Below, one piece after another: positions 17,699 through 25,409 of a DNA stretch of 49,526 bases. Each line of letters starts with the position of its first letter. Position 1 is the stretch's first letter. The translations under genes were made by a program, and so were the position numbers. The notes beneath the pieces are model-generated. The model was not told where the DNA came from. It searched no databases and saw only the letters and a program-made list of their open reading frames with translations. This DNA is from JAAZFF01 sp964405775 (GTDB lineage Bacteria > Verrucomicrobiota > Kiritimatiellia > RFP12 > UBA3636), in NCBI GenBank assembly GCA_964405775.1, contig CAYOPG010000005.1, positions 1 through 49,526 of the forward strand, written 5' to 3'.

Positions 17699-18363
17699 TT
17701 GCCCTTCTTCCCTTCATCAACTATCTTACGCTCAACAGTTACGGGCCATTCAATACAGAGCGTCACCGAATGCGTCTCCGGCGTTTCGTTACGAGCAAGT
17801 ATCCGCATTGAGGACAGTGTGGCCATTGGCAGGCGATCTTCTATCGCTGAAACCAGCTTAACAATGCTTGAGTATGACCCCGATCCGGATATCTCTATCG
17901 GTTGTCTTGCGTAAAGGATTCCCTCGGGTGGCTGCGTTGCTTTGATCGGCATTGTCTGGTGGCTCTTTACTGAGCCGCCGTCAAGCAAGACCCCGCACTC
18001 CTTTGCTATAGGCTCGACTAGGAACATTGCGCGCATGTCGAGTGAATTCGCCAGAGGGATCAGCACACCGTTTTCGTTGAGGGATGTCAGCCTTTCCTCT
18101 TGGCGTTCGGTGGCGTCGCGCAATCTGGTAAGCGAAGAGATGTTTCGATATAATTTCTCAAACTCCTCCTCTGTGGTTTTCAGTTGGGCGGCGGTGCTGT
18201 CCACCTCTGCGAGAGCCGGCTTCAGAAGCAGAAAGAAGACCGCCACGCATAGCACGGAGACGCATCCTGTCACGATTATCGATATGCGGGTCTGCTTAGG
18301 TATGCCGCTCCAGTCTATCTCCGTTTTTTTTGCGGGTTTTACATTTTTAAGGAGCGCACTCAT
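17695..18363 (-). CDS. PilO-like inner-membrane protein
   Basis: This 222-residue bitopic protein has a short cytoplasmic part, one membrane helix at about 28-49, a coiled coil (about 52-95) and a periplasmic ferredoxin-like part containing IEISGSGSYSSIVKLVSAIEDRLP (split pattern of beta-alpha-beta, about 153-178). This layout is that of PilO/GspM, which dimerises with PilN. It overlaps both neighbours by four bases. Akkermansia Amuc_1100, a TLR2-active protein, lies in a comparable gene order, but a one-to-one match cannot be made from this sequence alone. Confidence 0.65.
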   Translation of the reverse strand: MSALLKNVKPAKKTEIDWSGIPKQTRISIIVTGCVSVLCVAVFFLLLKPALAEVDSTAAQLKTTEEEFEKLYRNISSLTRLRDATERQEERLTSLNENGVLIPLANSLDMRAMFLVEPIAKECGVLLDGGSVKSHQTMPIKATQPPEGILYARQPIEISGSGSYSSIVKLVSAIEDRLPMATLSSMRILARNETPETHSVTLCIEWPVTVERKIVDEGKKGK

Positions 18364-19058
18364 TCAAATACCCTTTCCCTGCACTCGCACTTAAGCTCAA
18401 AAACGAACTTCATATCCCCATTCAACACCCCATCCCTGCCAGTTGCAAGACGGAACGATCGGTCGGGAATCTCCGCCTTTACCACTAAATTGGAGAATGC
18501 TCCGGACTGCAATGAGCGTTGGAGGGACTCAACGGAATGATTTGAATCCGCAAATCCGCCGATAAGCATCTCCACCTTTTCAGCAATTTTTACTTTTGGA
18601 GTCACGGCGGACTTGGCAGGCTCGCCTGCTTTCGCCCGAGAACCTCTGGCCGCTCCAGCGGGCGGTTTCTTCTCGACAGGGCGTACAGGCTTGGTTATTT
18701 CCATGCTAGTGAACTGCACTGTTTTCGGCACCACACTTTGGAGAGACTTGAGGGACTTGCCAAACATGAGTCTAGACCCCATATAGGCATCAAGCTGATT
18801 CAATGAGCTGTCGGCAGCTTTCTTTCGAGCCGTCAATTCCTCGAACTTTTTTCTACCTTGGAGCCTGTCTGCCTTCTCCTGTATATCCGCTTGGGTTTTG
18901 AGTTGTAATTTGGCTTTTGAATTTGCGTCCGCCACCATAACAAGCAGCACTGTGAGAACAATAAATGAGAGTACAGGGGCAAGCACACGGAAGCGCACAG
19001 GATTGCTGCCCTTGAGCTCCGAATGATCCAGGAGATTCATGTGTATAGTGCTTCTCAT
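18360..19058 (-). CDS. PilN-like inner-membrane protein
   Basis: This 232-residue bitopic protein has a short N-terminus with MNLLDHS, reminiscent of the NLLP-type motif through which PilN binds PilM, a membrane helix at about 24-45, a coiled coil (about 50-85), a Pro/Ala/Lys-rich linker (about 123-152) and a C-terminal ferredoxin-like portion (about 155-230). Size, topology and location between pilM-like and pilO-like genes support the call. Four-base overlaps on both sides show tight coupling. Confidence 0.65.
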   Translation of the reverse strand: MRSTIHMNLLDHSELKGSNPVRFRVLAPVLSFIVLTVLLVMVADANSKAKLQLKTQADIQEKADRLQGRKKFEELTARKKAADSSLNQLDAYMGSRLMFGKSLKSLQSVVPKTVQFTSMEITKPVRPVEKKPPAGAARGSRAKAGEPAKSAVTPKVKIAEKVEMLIGGFADSNHSVESLQRSLQSGAFSNLVVKAEIPDRSFRLATGRDGVLNGDMKFVFELKCECRERVFE

Positions 19059-20083
19059 GCGTCCTCCAAAACAGCCATGGCTGCACCGATAGCCGGCATA
19101 AACAAAGGCGCCAGTTTTTCAAAGCCGTCCGGAAGAACCGCGCTAGAAGACCTGCGATAATCCAGCGCGGGGCTGATTGGCACAATCTCAGCACCGGTCT
19201 TTTCCCTGAAAAGTTGAGCCCAGTAACGTGATCCCGTCGTAAGCCCACAAAGATAAAAATTCTCTATAAAACTCCCGTTCTTGCGGGACGCATAGTCCAC
19301 TGAGAGCTCTGCTTGACGGAACAGCGGCCCCAACGTAGGCTCGAGCATAGAGGTGGGATCGACTAGAGTCTCGTTCAAGATCTTCTCGGACGTTGCACGG
19401 TCGAGATTCATGCCCAGACTTACGGCTTCAATGGCGTTATTGCTGCCTATTGAGTGCTCCCTGTAAAGCAGGGGTTCGAAATCGTCGAAAATCACAAGCG
19501 CGGACGATTCCGGCCCGACAAATATGGCAAGAGCCTTGCCATTTGACTTAAGAAAAGTCTCGGAAGCCGCGAATGCATTAAGCCGTGCCAATGCGGAGAT
19601 TTGTATGGAACAGGCTGTTGGCTTGCGCCCTTCGGGCAACAACGAGGCCGCCCACGACGCGATCGTCTCCGGGATTGCCGCAACGAACGAAAGGAAGCCG
19701 CTGCGACTTTTATATTGGCGTGTGCGGTAGGAGTGTTTGTCACGATCCGAGAGGGCATCGTCGACCGACACCGCCTGACGCAAAATGGAATCCTCCGAGT
19801 TGACCGCTATTGCAGCAGAAGGAGCGCAGAAAGGCTTTGGCAACTGCCAGCGGCTCTCAGGAGACTCGGAAGGGAATGAACCCGGAATTCTTGAATCTAT
19901 TGGAAGGAACCCGGCGGCTACTATCTCAGGCTCCCCTGACCTGATACGCATTCTTACCGCAGGGGTTCCGAAATCGAGATCAGCTCCAACCTCCAGACCG
20001 ACCACGTCTGTAATACTTCGGGGCTTGACGGATTTTGGCGGCGATGCGGTCTTGATTTGATTATTAGCGGACGTTTTCATCAT
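19055..20083 (-). CDS. PilM-like actin-fold protein
   Basis: This 342-residue cytoplasmic protein is placed first in a pilM-N-O-P-Q order. The nucleotide-binding start GLEVGADLDFG (29-39) and the segment ALAIFVGPESSALVIFDD (about 184-201) fit the two phosphate-loop regions of an actin-like ATPase, but both are degenerate compared with PilM (GLDIGS type). It would anchor PilN on the cytoplasmic side. No Shine-Dalgarno is evident before the ATG pair at 20083; the second ATG one codon later is equally possible. Identification depends largely on context. Confidence 0.6.
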   Translation of the reverse strand: MMKTSANNQIKTASPPKSVKPRSITDVVGLEVGADLDFGTPAVRMRIRSGEPEIVAAGFLPIDSRIPGSFPSESPESRWQLPKPFCAPSAAIAVNSEDSILRQAVSVDDALSDRDKHSYRTRQYKSRSGFLSFVAAIPETIASWAASLLPEGRKPTACSIQISALARLNAFAASETFLKSNGKALAIFVGPESSALVIFDDFEPLLYREHSIGSNNAIEAVSLGMNLDRATSEKILNETLVDPTSMLEPTLGPLFRQAELSVDYASRKNGSFIENFYLCGLTTGSRYWAQLFREKTGAEIVPISPALDYRRSSSAVLPDGFEKLAPLFMPAIGAAMAVLEDA

Positions 20084-20160
20084 TGTCGATAAAATTCAGA
20101 AGCAACATACGTGCCACTCCGTGATGCGGTTTGGACGCTCCTTATTAGAGAGAATGCGTT

Positions 20161-20200
20161 TGTAGCGCTACAGGCTACGACATCTTCCAAACTGCGTCAA
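20161..20200 (-). promoter_or_regulatory. Candidate pil-operon promoter with adjacent 12-base palindrome
   Basis: On the minus strand a TTGACG -35 (20195-20200) is followed after 17 bases by TAGCCT (20172-20177), a weak -10. Directly downstream lies the perfect palindrome TGTAGCGCTACA (20161-20172), positioned where a repressor could block initiation. The leader to pilM would be about 80 bases. The -10 match is poor, so this is tentative. Confidence 0.3.
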
Positions 20201-20217
20201 CATTAATATTTCCGTTC

Positions 20218-21354
20218 TCAATTGTGAGAACAAGTGCTCGCACTTGAGAGAAGCTTACGCGCGGTGTAATGGGGGGAAGTTCCCTGGCTGTCCCAGCCAA
20301 TTCTCTCTCCGATTCGGGCCAGGCGTTCCACAAGACTGTCTCGACTCTGCTCGGAGTTGTCATCGACGCATGGCTTGTTTTCGTAAAGCTGATAGCTACG
20401 CCGGTATTCCGTATCGGTGATGTTGGGCATTATGACGTTGGCTCCGGCCATAACTCCCAGCTCGCGCCCGTCATCGGCTAGTGCCTGCAGAGCCGTAGTG
20501 GACGCTATATTGACATCGTGTAAAAACAGGCGGGCGGCGGAGATCATATTAAGTCCAAGACAGAGATGATCAGCCGCGTACTCGGGAGTGAAAGGGATGC
20601 CCCTGCCCAGGGGTGTGTCATGGTGCGGGATGTAAGGCCCCATGCCTATCATGTCGATGTCCATGTCTCGCATGAAAATTATGTCTGCCGCAAGATCATC
20701 GCATGTCTGCCCCGGAAGACCGCTCATAACGCCGCTGCCAACCTGATAGTCGCAACGGCGGAGAGCTTTGAGGCATTCAACTCTCCGGTCAAAGCTGTGG
20801 CTGGCCGGGTGAAGCAGGGAATAAAGCTCGCGGTTTGTGGTTTCAATGCGCAGAAGGTAGCGATGCGCCCCGGCTTCCCGCCATCTGGCATAAGTCTCAA
20901 GCGACTGCTCTCCCAAAGACAAAGTCACGCCCAGCTTGCCATTTGACATCTCGCCAAGTTTCCGCAGTATGCGCTCAATGAAGGCAGTGTGCTTTTCGGA
21001 CTCGATTTCTCCAGACTGCAGAACAATGGAACCATAGTGAAGGTCGATGTTTCTCTGCACCGCGCGCAGGATAGTAGGTTCGTCCAGCTCGAAACGCTCC
21101 GTATTCTCGTTTCCCTTGCGGATTCCGCAGTAGTAGCAATCCTTTGCGCAAATGTTTCCCATTTCTATTATGCCGCGCAGATTCACAACTTTGCCTGAAT
21201 GCCGCACCTTCACCTCATAAGCTGCGTCATGGAGAGCCTTGGTTTCCGCTGGGGAGCGTAGAGATATTAAATACGCGAGTTCGTCGCGCGACAGAGCCTG
21301 TCTCGTCTCTTTTGCGCGGTCGAGAATTGAAGTCAGATCATGCGCGCCCATCAA
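20218..21354 (-). CDS. hydE: [FeFe]-hydrogenase maturase, radical SAM protein HydE
   Basis: This 378-residue radical SAM enzyme acts in assembly of the [FeFe]-hydrogenase H-cluster. The cluster motif CxxxCxxC is at Cys69, Cys73, Cys76 within LRGIIEMGNICAKDCYYCG, and the segment GSIVLQSGE (about 108-116) is characteristic of HydE. The C-terminal auxiliary-cluster region reads KPCVDDNSEQSRDS: only the first cysteine remains where several HydE proteins have three, and that extra cluster is known to be dispensable. The start overlaps the stop of mnmA by four bases. HydF, HydG and a hydrogenase gene are not in the window. Confidence 0.92.
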   Translation of the reverse strand: MMGAHDLTSILDRAKETRQALSRDELAYLISLRSPAETKALHDAAYEVKVRHSGKVVNLRGIIEMGNICAKDCYYCGIRKGNENTERFELDEPTILRAVQRNIDLHYGSIVLQSGEIESEKHTAFIERILRKLGEMSNGKLGVTLSLGEQSLETYARWREAGAHRYLLRIETTNRELYSLLHPASHSFDRRVECLKALRRCDYQVGSGVMSGLPGQTCDDLAADIIFMRDMDIDMIGMGPYIPHHDTPLGRGIPFTPEYAADHLCLGLNMISAARLFLHDVNIASTTALQALADDGRELGVMAGANVIMPNITDTEYRRSYQLYENKPCVDDNSEQSRDSLVERLARIGERIGWDSQGTSPHYTARKLLSSASTCSHN

Positions 21355-22418
21355 GACCTTTCCTCGATTATTCCACCGCCGAGAACGACATCGCCTTGAT
21401 AAAACACAGCCGATTGACCAGGCGCTACGCCTGAAATTCCTGCATCGAAACGCGCTTCAATACGGCCATCAGCAAGCGGTCGCACCGTTACCGAATCTAT
21501 GGGATCGCCAGCTGAGCGAACTTTTATTTGGGCCTCGATTTCGCCCTCTAAAACCTCGGTCGCGATCCAGTTTACGTTCCCGGCGATCAACGAATGGAAC
21601 ACCGCATCCTTTGCGGAGCCGACCACGACCTCGTTGCGACATGCGTCTAGCTCGACCACGTAAAGTGGCTCCGGACATGCGATCCCGATTCCCTTGCGCT
21701 GCCCTATCGTGTATTTCCAGAATCCCGTATGCCGTCCAAGAACCTTGCCCTGCGAATCCACGAAATTGCCGGGGCGGTCAGGTTCACCGATCAGCTCGTT
21801 GCGGTCACCACTGTAGAAGTCCTGACTGTCCGGACGGTCGGCTGCGAGGAGGTTGTTATCGCGTGCAATCTCACGAACTTTCTCCTTCGTCAAAGTTCCA
21901 AGTGGGAAAAGCTGCAAAGCGAGCTGCTCCTGAGTTAAGCGGTAAAGGAAGTAAGACTGATCCTTGGAGACATCGCGCGCGCGCAACAGTCTGTAACGTC
22001 CACCAGCCTTATCTTTCCGGGCGTAGTGCCCAGTTGCGAAAAAGTCGAACGCCACGCCTTCCTTGCCCGCCATTGCTGGCAGCAGTCCGCATTTTAGCAT
22101 CGCGTTGCAACGGACGCACGGGTTTGGAGTGCGGCCGGCGAGGTATTCGCTACGGAAATGCGCAATCACTAACCGGTCATACTCTTCGAAGCAATCAAAC
22201 ACGCGATGCGGAATGCCGATAGCGGCACACATTGTAGACGCCAACTCAATGCTCGCCTTTTCATTCGGCCCGAAGCAGGCCCCCCGCTCGCCGCCCGCAT
22301 AAACACCATCGCGCCAAATTTTCATCGTTACGCCGGTAACGTCATGTCCCTCATTTTTTAGTAACAGCGCCGCAACCGACGAATCCACGCCGCCGCTCAT
22401 TCCTACGATAATTCTCAT
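21351..22418 (-). CDS. mnmA: tRNA 2-thiouridine(34) synthase MnmA, variant lacking the second catalytic Cys
   Basis: This 355-residue enzyme thiolates U34 of tRNA Lys, Glu and Gln. The PP-loop GMSGGVDSS is at 6-14. The PNPCVRCN motif supplies Cys101 and Cys104. The usual second catalytic cysteine, in SQ(D/E)ICF, is missing: residues 198-204 read SQDFYSG, with Tyr202 at the Cys position. A Cys in GACFGPNE (Cys48) is also present. I recall similar SQDFY forms in other bacteria, so this is probably a subfamily that may use an iron-sulfur cluster, not a decayed gene. A promoter with a -10 only 11 bases before the ATG precedes it. Confidence 0.92.
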   Translation of the reverse strand: MRIIVGMSGGVDSSVAALLLKNEGHDVTGVTMKIWRDGVYAGGERGACFGPNEKASIELASTMCAAIGIPHRVFDCFEEYDRLVIAHFRSEYLAGRTPNPCVRCNAMLKCGLLPAMAGKEGVAFDFFATGHYARKDKAGGRYRLLRARDVSKDQSYFLYRLTQEQLALQLFPLGTLTKEKVREIARDNNLLAADRPDSQDFYSGDRNELIGEPDRPGNFVDSQGKVLGRHTGFWKYTIGQRKGIGIACPEPLYVVELDACRNEVVVGSAKDAVFHSLIAGNVNWIATEVLEGEIEAQIKVRSAGDPIDSVTVRPLADGRIEARFDAGISGVAPGQSAVFYQGDVVLGGGIIEERS

Positions 22419-22900
22419 GATGCGTTCATATTATAGTCTATGTGCGCAATACCAACAAGAATGAATGGTACTTTCAGTCGACCTTTGATTTCACACCAGA
22501 AAACAATGACGGGGCAAACGAAACAATACCTTTTCAAACCTTTATCAGTTAAGATCGATATATTTTAAAAATATATTATCTGCGAATTTTAATGTGATTT
22601 TGCTGTATTTAACACATTTATAAAGGTTACAGACACACGTTCGGATATTTTTTTAAGCTTTAAACTGTTTATAGGCTTAAGCTTACCCTTGAAACCACCT
22701 GATTGGAAGGTAATGTTAACTCCAAACTACAACGAGTGTTAACTTATGCTGTAAAAGTGCGAAATACCCTGTAGTTTTTTGTTCACAATTTACATTCGAT
22801 ATGCTACTGTGTTCTTCTGTTTGGAGCAATAAGTCCCGAGAGGAGCCTTGGGAACGGCTTCAACGAATCTCTTTATAATCGGATTGGAGACAACAGCACA
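22419..22900. promoter_or_regulatory. AT-rich divergent regulatory region with several palindromes
   Basis: No coding sequence is supported in this 482-base gap between divergent mnmA and the dehydrogenase operon. It holds a 19-base palindrome of ATATATTTT-A-AAAATATAT type (22558-22576), two TTAAGCTT sites 24 bases apart (22653 and 22677), and two TGTTAACT direct repeats 23 bases apart (22714-22721 and 22737-22744). A plus-strand promoter is likely near 22776-22812: TTCACA, 17 bases, TACTGT is one option. A TATAAT at 22873-22878 lacks a good -35. Repeated 8-mers about two helical turns apart look like operator sites. Confidence 0.45.
22430..22458 (-). promoter_or_regulatory. mnmA promoter, nearly leaderless
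   Basis: On the minus strand TTGTTG (22453-22458), a 17-base spacer, and a perfect TATAAT (22430-22435) lie 11 bases before the mnmA ATG. Initiation at the usual distance leaves a leader of only about 3-5 bases, and no Shine-Dalgarno is present. Confidence 0.6.
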
Positions 22901-24007
22901 ATGAACGAATGGATTATTGAAATGGGCGGCACGGAAAGCGTTGCGGCGTCCATAGCACCGGCCTTGCGCGCGATGTTTACCGACAAAGGGATTGGACGCG
23001 TCAAGTTCCTAGCAGGCTCTAAAGCCGATGCCGATGCTCTGGTGATTAAGGACGTCGCCAATCTCGAGGCTGTTTATACAGCACTGCAACAGGCTGCGCA
23101 AGAGGGTTCCAAACCGAAGCAGGTAGCTGTAGAAGGTGTAGGCACATTTTCAATATACGAAGGGGACGCGGCGAAGCGTGGCAAGCGCCTTGAAGGACGG
23201 ATCTGCGTTGTCACCGGAGCTGCCCAGGGTTTCGGTGAAGGCATCGCCAAGGAGCTAGCGAACGCAGGCGGGCACATCGTTGTGGCGGATCTCAACGACG
23301 CCCTCGCAGGCAAGGTGGCGGCTGATCTCGACGCAAATTTCGGAGCTGGCACGGCGATAGCAGTCAAGGTGGATGTTGGCGACGAAGCTTCAGTCAAAGC
23401 TCTTTTCGAGGAAACGACGCTCCGCTTCGGCGGCCTCGACCTGCTCGTCAGCAACGCAGGCGTACTGCGCGCCGGCGGGCTCGAGGAGATGACGCTCAAG
23501 AACTTCGAGTTCGTAACCCACATCAACTACACGGCGTTTTTCCTCATCACAAAGTACGGCTCGCGCCCGATGAAGCTGCAGGCGCGCTTCAACCCGGATA
23601 TGTACGGTGACATTGTTCAGGTGAACTCGAAGTCCGGTCTCGAAGGCTCCAACAAGAACTTCGCATACGCAGGCGGCAAGTTCGGCGGCATCGGCCTGGT
23701 GCAGAGCTTCGCAAAGGAGCTGGTGACTGACCGCATCAAGGTCAACGCCGTGTGCCCCGGCAATTTCTACGAGGGCCCGCTGTGGAGCGATCCCGAGAAG
23801 GGGCTCTTCGTGCAATACCTGAACGCGGGCAAGGTTCCCGGCGCGAAGACGGTGCAGGACGTGTACGACTTCTACGTCGCCAAGGTGCCAATGCGCAGGG
23901 GCTGCTCCCCGGCCGATGTCACGAAGGCCATCATGTACTGCGTGGAACAACTTTACGAGACCGGACAGGCCATCCCTGTCACAGGCGGTCAGAACATGCT
24001 CAAATAA
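22901..24007 (+). CDS. Short-chain dehydrogenase with N-terminal aldolase-linker-like domain (sorbitol-6-phosphate dehydrogenase-like)
   Basis: Residues about 99-368 form an SDR oxidoreductase: TGAAQGFG (105-112), an acidic Asp130 after beta-2 suggesting NAD preference, NAG at 185-187, and catalytic Ser near 243-245, Tyr256 and Lys260. The first 95 residues are not part of a normal SDR. They resemble the region that joins aldolase and SDR halves in bifunctional class II aldolase/SDR proteins of the RhaD-fusion type (KPKQVAVEGVGTFSIYEG just before the SDR). It likely oxidises a polyol or its phosphate, or reduces the ketose. GGAG lies 11 bases before the ATG. It heads an operon with E2, E3 and E1, so its product may feed that complex. 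Confidence 0.8.
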   Translation: MNEWIIEMGGTESVAASIAPALRAMFTDKGIGRVKFLAGSKADADALVIKDVANLEAVYTALQQAAQEGSKPKQVAVEGVGTFSIYEGDAAKRGKRLEGRICVVTGAAQGFGEGIAKELANAGGHIVVADLNDALAGKVAADLDANFGAGTAIAVKVDVGDEASVKALFEETTLRFGGLDLLVSNAGVLRAGGLEEMTLKNFEFVTHINYTAFFLITKYGSRPMKLQARFNPDMYGDIVQVNSKSGLEGSNKNFAYAGGKFGGIGLVQSFAKELVTDRIKVNAVCPGNFYEGPLWSDPEKGLFVQYLNAGKVPGAKTVQDVYDFYVAKVPMRRGCSPADVTKAIMYCVEQLYETGQAIPVTGGQNMLK

Positions 24008-24031
24008 CGGAAACAACAGGAGATAAAAGAA

Positions 24032-25408
24032 ATGGCAACCCCAGTGATCATGCCGCGCCAAGGCCAATCGGTCGAAAGCTGCATCATAGGCAAATGGCAC
24101 AAGAAAAAAGGTGACAAAATCGCATCAGGCGACACCCTGTTCACGTACGAGACCGACAAGGCTACTTTCGACGAGATTGCATCTGTCGAGGGCACGCTGA
24201 TTGCCGTATTCTTCGAGGAGGGCGATGATGTGCCCTGCCTCACAAACGTCTGCGTCATCGGCAACGAAGGAGAGGATGTCTCCGCTTTCGTTCCCGAAGG
24301 CGCGGCATCCTCTGCGGCGGCTCCTGCCCCTGCCGAGGCTCCTGCATCTGCTGCGGCCCCCGCTCCCGCTCCTGTCGCAGCGCCCGTCGCACCCGCGCCG
24401 CAGGGCGGCAGCTCCGCCGTCAGCCCGCGCGCCAAGAACCTCGCGGCACGCTCCGGCGCCGACCTCCGCATGGCCCAGGGCTCCGGCCCGTCCGGCCGCG
24501 TTATCGAGCGCGATGTGCAGCAGCTCATCGACACAGGCGTCATGGCCACTCCGGCCGCAGGCGCATTCCCGGCTGGCACTGCTGGGTTCGGCATCGGCGG
24601 TCGCGTCGGCGTCGCAGATGCGCTCGCGCCCGTGCAGGCGGCATCGCCCGCAGCCGTAGCCGCCGAGGTCGCGGCAGGTCCCGATTCCTGGACGGAGAAG
24701 CACTCTTCTATCCGCAAGGTCATCGCCCGCTCCATGCACCAGTCCATCTCCAAGATGGCACAGCTCACTCTCAATTCGTCATACGACGCGTCCGACGTCC
24801 TCGAACTGCGCAAGCGCCTCAAGAAGGCATCGGAAAAGGGTCTCGGCGACGGCGGCTTCGCGCTCGCGGCCTCCGTGCCCACGCTCGGCGACATACTTCT
24901 CTACGCTGTCTCGCGCACGCTCCTCAAACACCCCGCATGCAACGCGCATTACGATGACGAGAAGATGACTTACTTCAGGCACGTCAACCTGGGCGTCGCC
25001 ATCGACACGCCGCGCGGCCTCATGGTCCCCACCCTCTTCAAGGCCGACCAGATGAGCCTTGCCGAGATTTCCGCGAAGGTCAAGGAATACGCGGACGCCT
25101 GCCGCAAGGGCTCCATCAGCCCCGACCTGCTGAGTGGCGGCACGTTCACAGTCACCAACCTCGGCACGTTCGGCGTCGAAAACTTCACGCCCGTCATCAA
25201 CCCGCCGCAGACTTGCATCCTCGGCGTCGGCAACATCGTCACGCGCGTCCGCGACGAAGGCGGCGCAGTCAAGCCGTACCCGGCGATGGGCCTTTCGCTC
25301 ACGCTCGACCACCGCGCCGTCGACGGTGCGCCGGCCGCGCGCATGCTCAAGGACCTCGTCACCTTCCTCGAGAACTTCTCGCTGATGGCAATCGGAGGGA
25401 GGGGCTAA
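24032..25408 (+). CDS. Dihydrolipoamide acyltransferase (E2 of a 2-oxoacid/acetoin dehydrogenase complex)
   Basis: This 458-residue core component carries acyl groups to CoA. A lipoyl domain (1-80) holds the lipoylated Lys43 in ETDKATFDE. A long Ala/Pro linker (about 92-128) leads to a peripheral-subunit-binding domain (about 130-168, SPRAKNLAARSG and GPSGRVIERDV). A second flexible segment precedes the catalytic domain (about 225-458) with DHRAVDG giving His427 and Asp431. AGGAG lies 9 bases before the ATG. The coding strand is very rich in C-ending codons, as in its neighbours, suggesting high expression. The acyl specificity cannot be read. Confidence 0.93.
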   Translation: MATPVIMPRQGQSVESCIIGKWHKKKGDKIASGDTLFTYETDKATFDEIASVEGTLIAVFFEEGDDVPCLTNVCVIGNEGEDVSAFVPEGAASSAAAPAPAEAPASAAAPAPAPVAAPVAPAPQGGSSAVSPRAKNLAARSGADLRMAQGSGPSGRVIERDVQQLIDTGVMATPAAGAFPAGTAGFGIGGRVGVADALAPVQAASPAAVAAEVAAGPDSWTEKHSSIRKVIARSMHQSISKMAQLTLNSSYDASDVLELRKRLKKASEKGLGDGGFALAASVPTLGDILLYAVSRTLLKHPACNAHYDDEKMTYFRHVNLGVAIDTPRGLMVPTLFKADQMSLAEISAKVKEYADACRKGSISPDLLSGGTFTVTNLGTFGVENFTPVINPPQTCILGVGNIVTRVRDEGGAVKPYPAMGLSLTLDHRAVDGAPAARMLKDLVTFLENFSLMAIGGRG

Positions 25409-25409
25409 T

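Noticed and set aside
17171..20083. One-to-one naming of these genes after Amuc_1099 to Amuc_1102
   Set aside because: Gene order and topology are similar, but sequence similarity cannot be measured here and the small proteins diverge fast.
20175..20363. A 62-codon minus-strand frame at the end of hydE running into the gap before pilM
   Set aside because: It overlaps the conserved C-terminal part of hydE in another frame and has no ribosome site or similarity.
21239..22222. A 327-residue plus-strand frame over mnmA
   Set aside because: Arg/Pro-rich shadow of mnmA without recognisable domains.
22873..22878. TATAAT just before the SDR gene as its promoter
   Set aside because: The best -35-like hexamer (TTGGGA) is 20 bases away, and the position would leave only a short leader; an upstream promoter is more likely.
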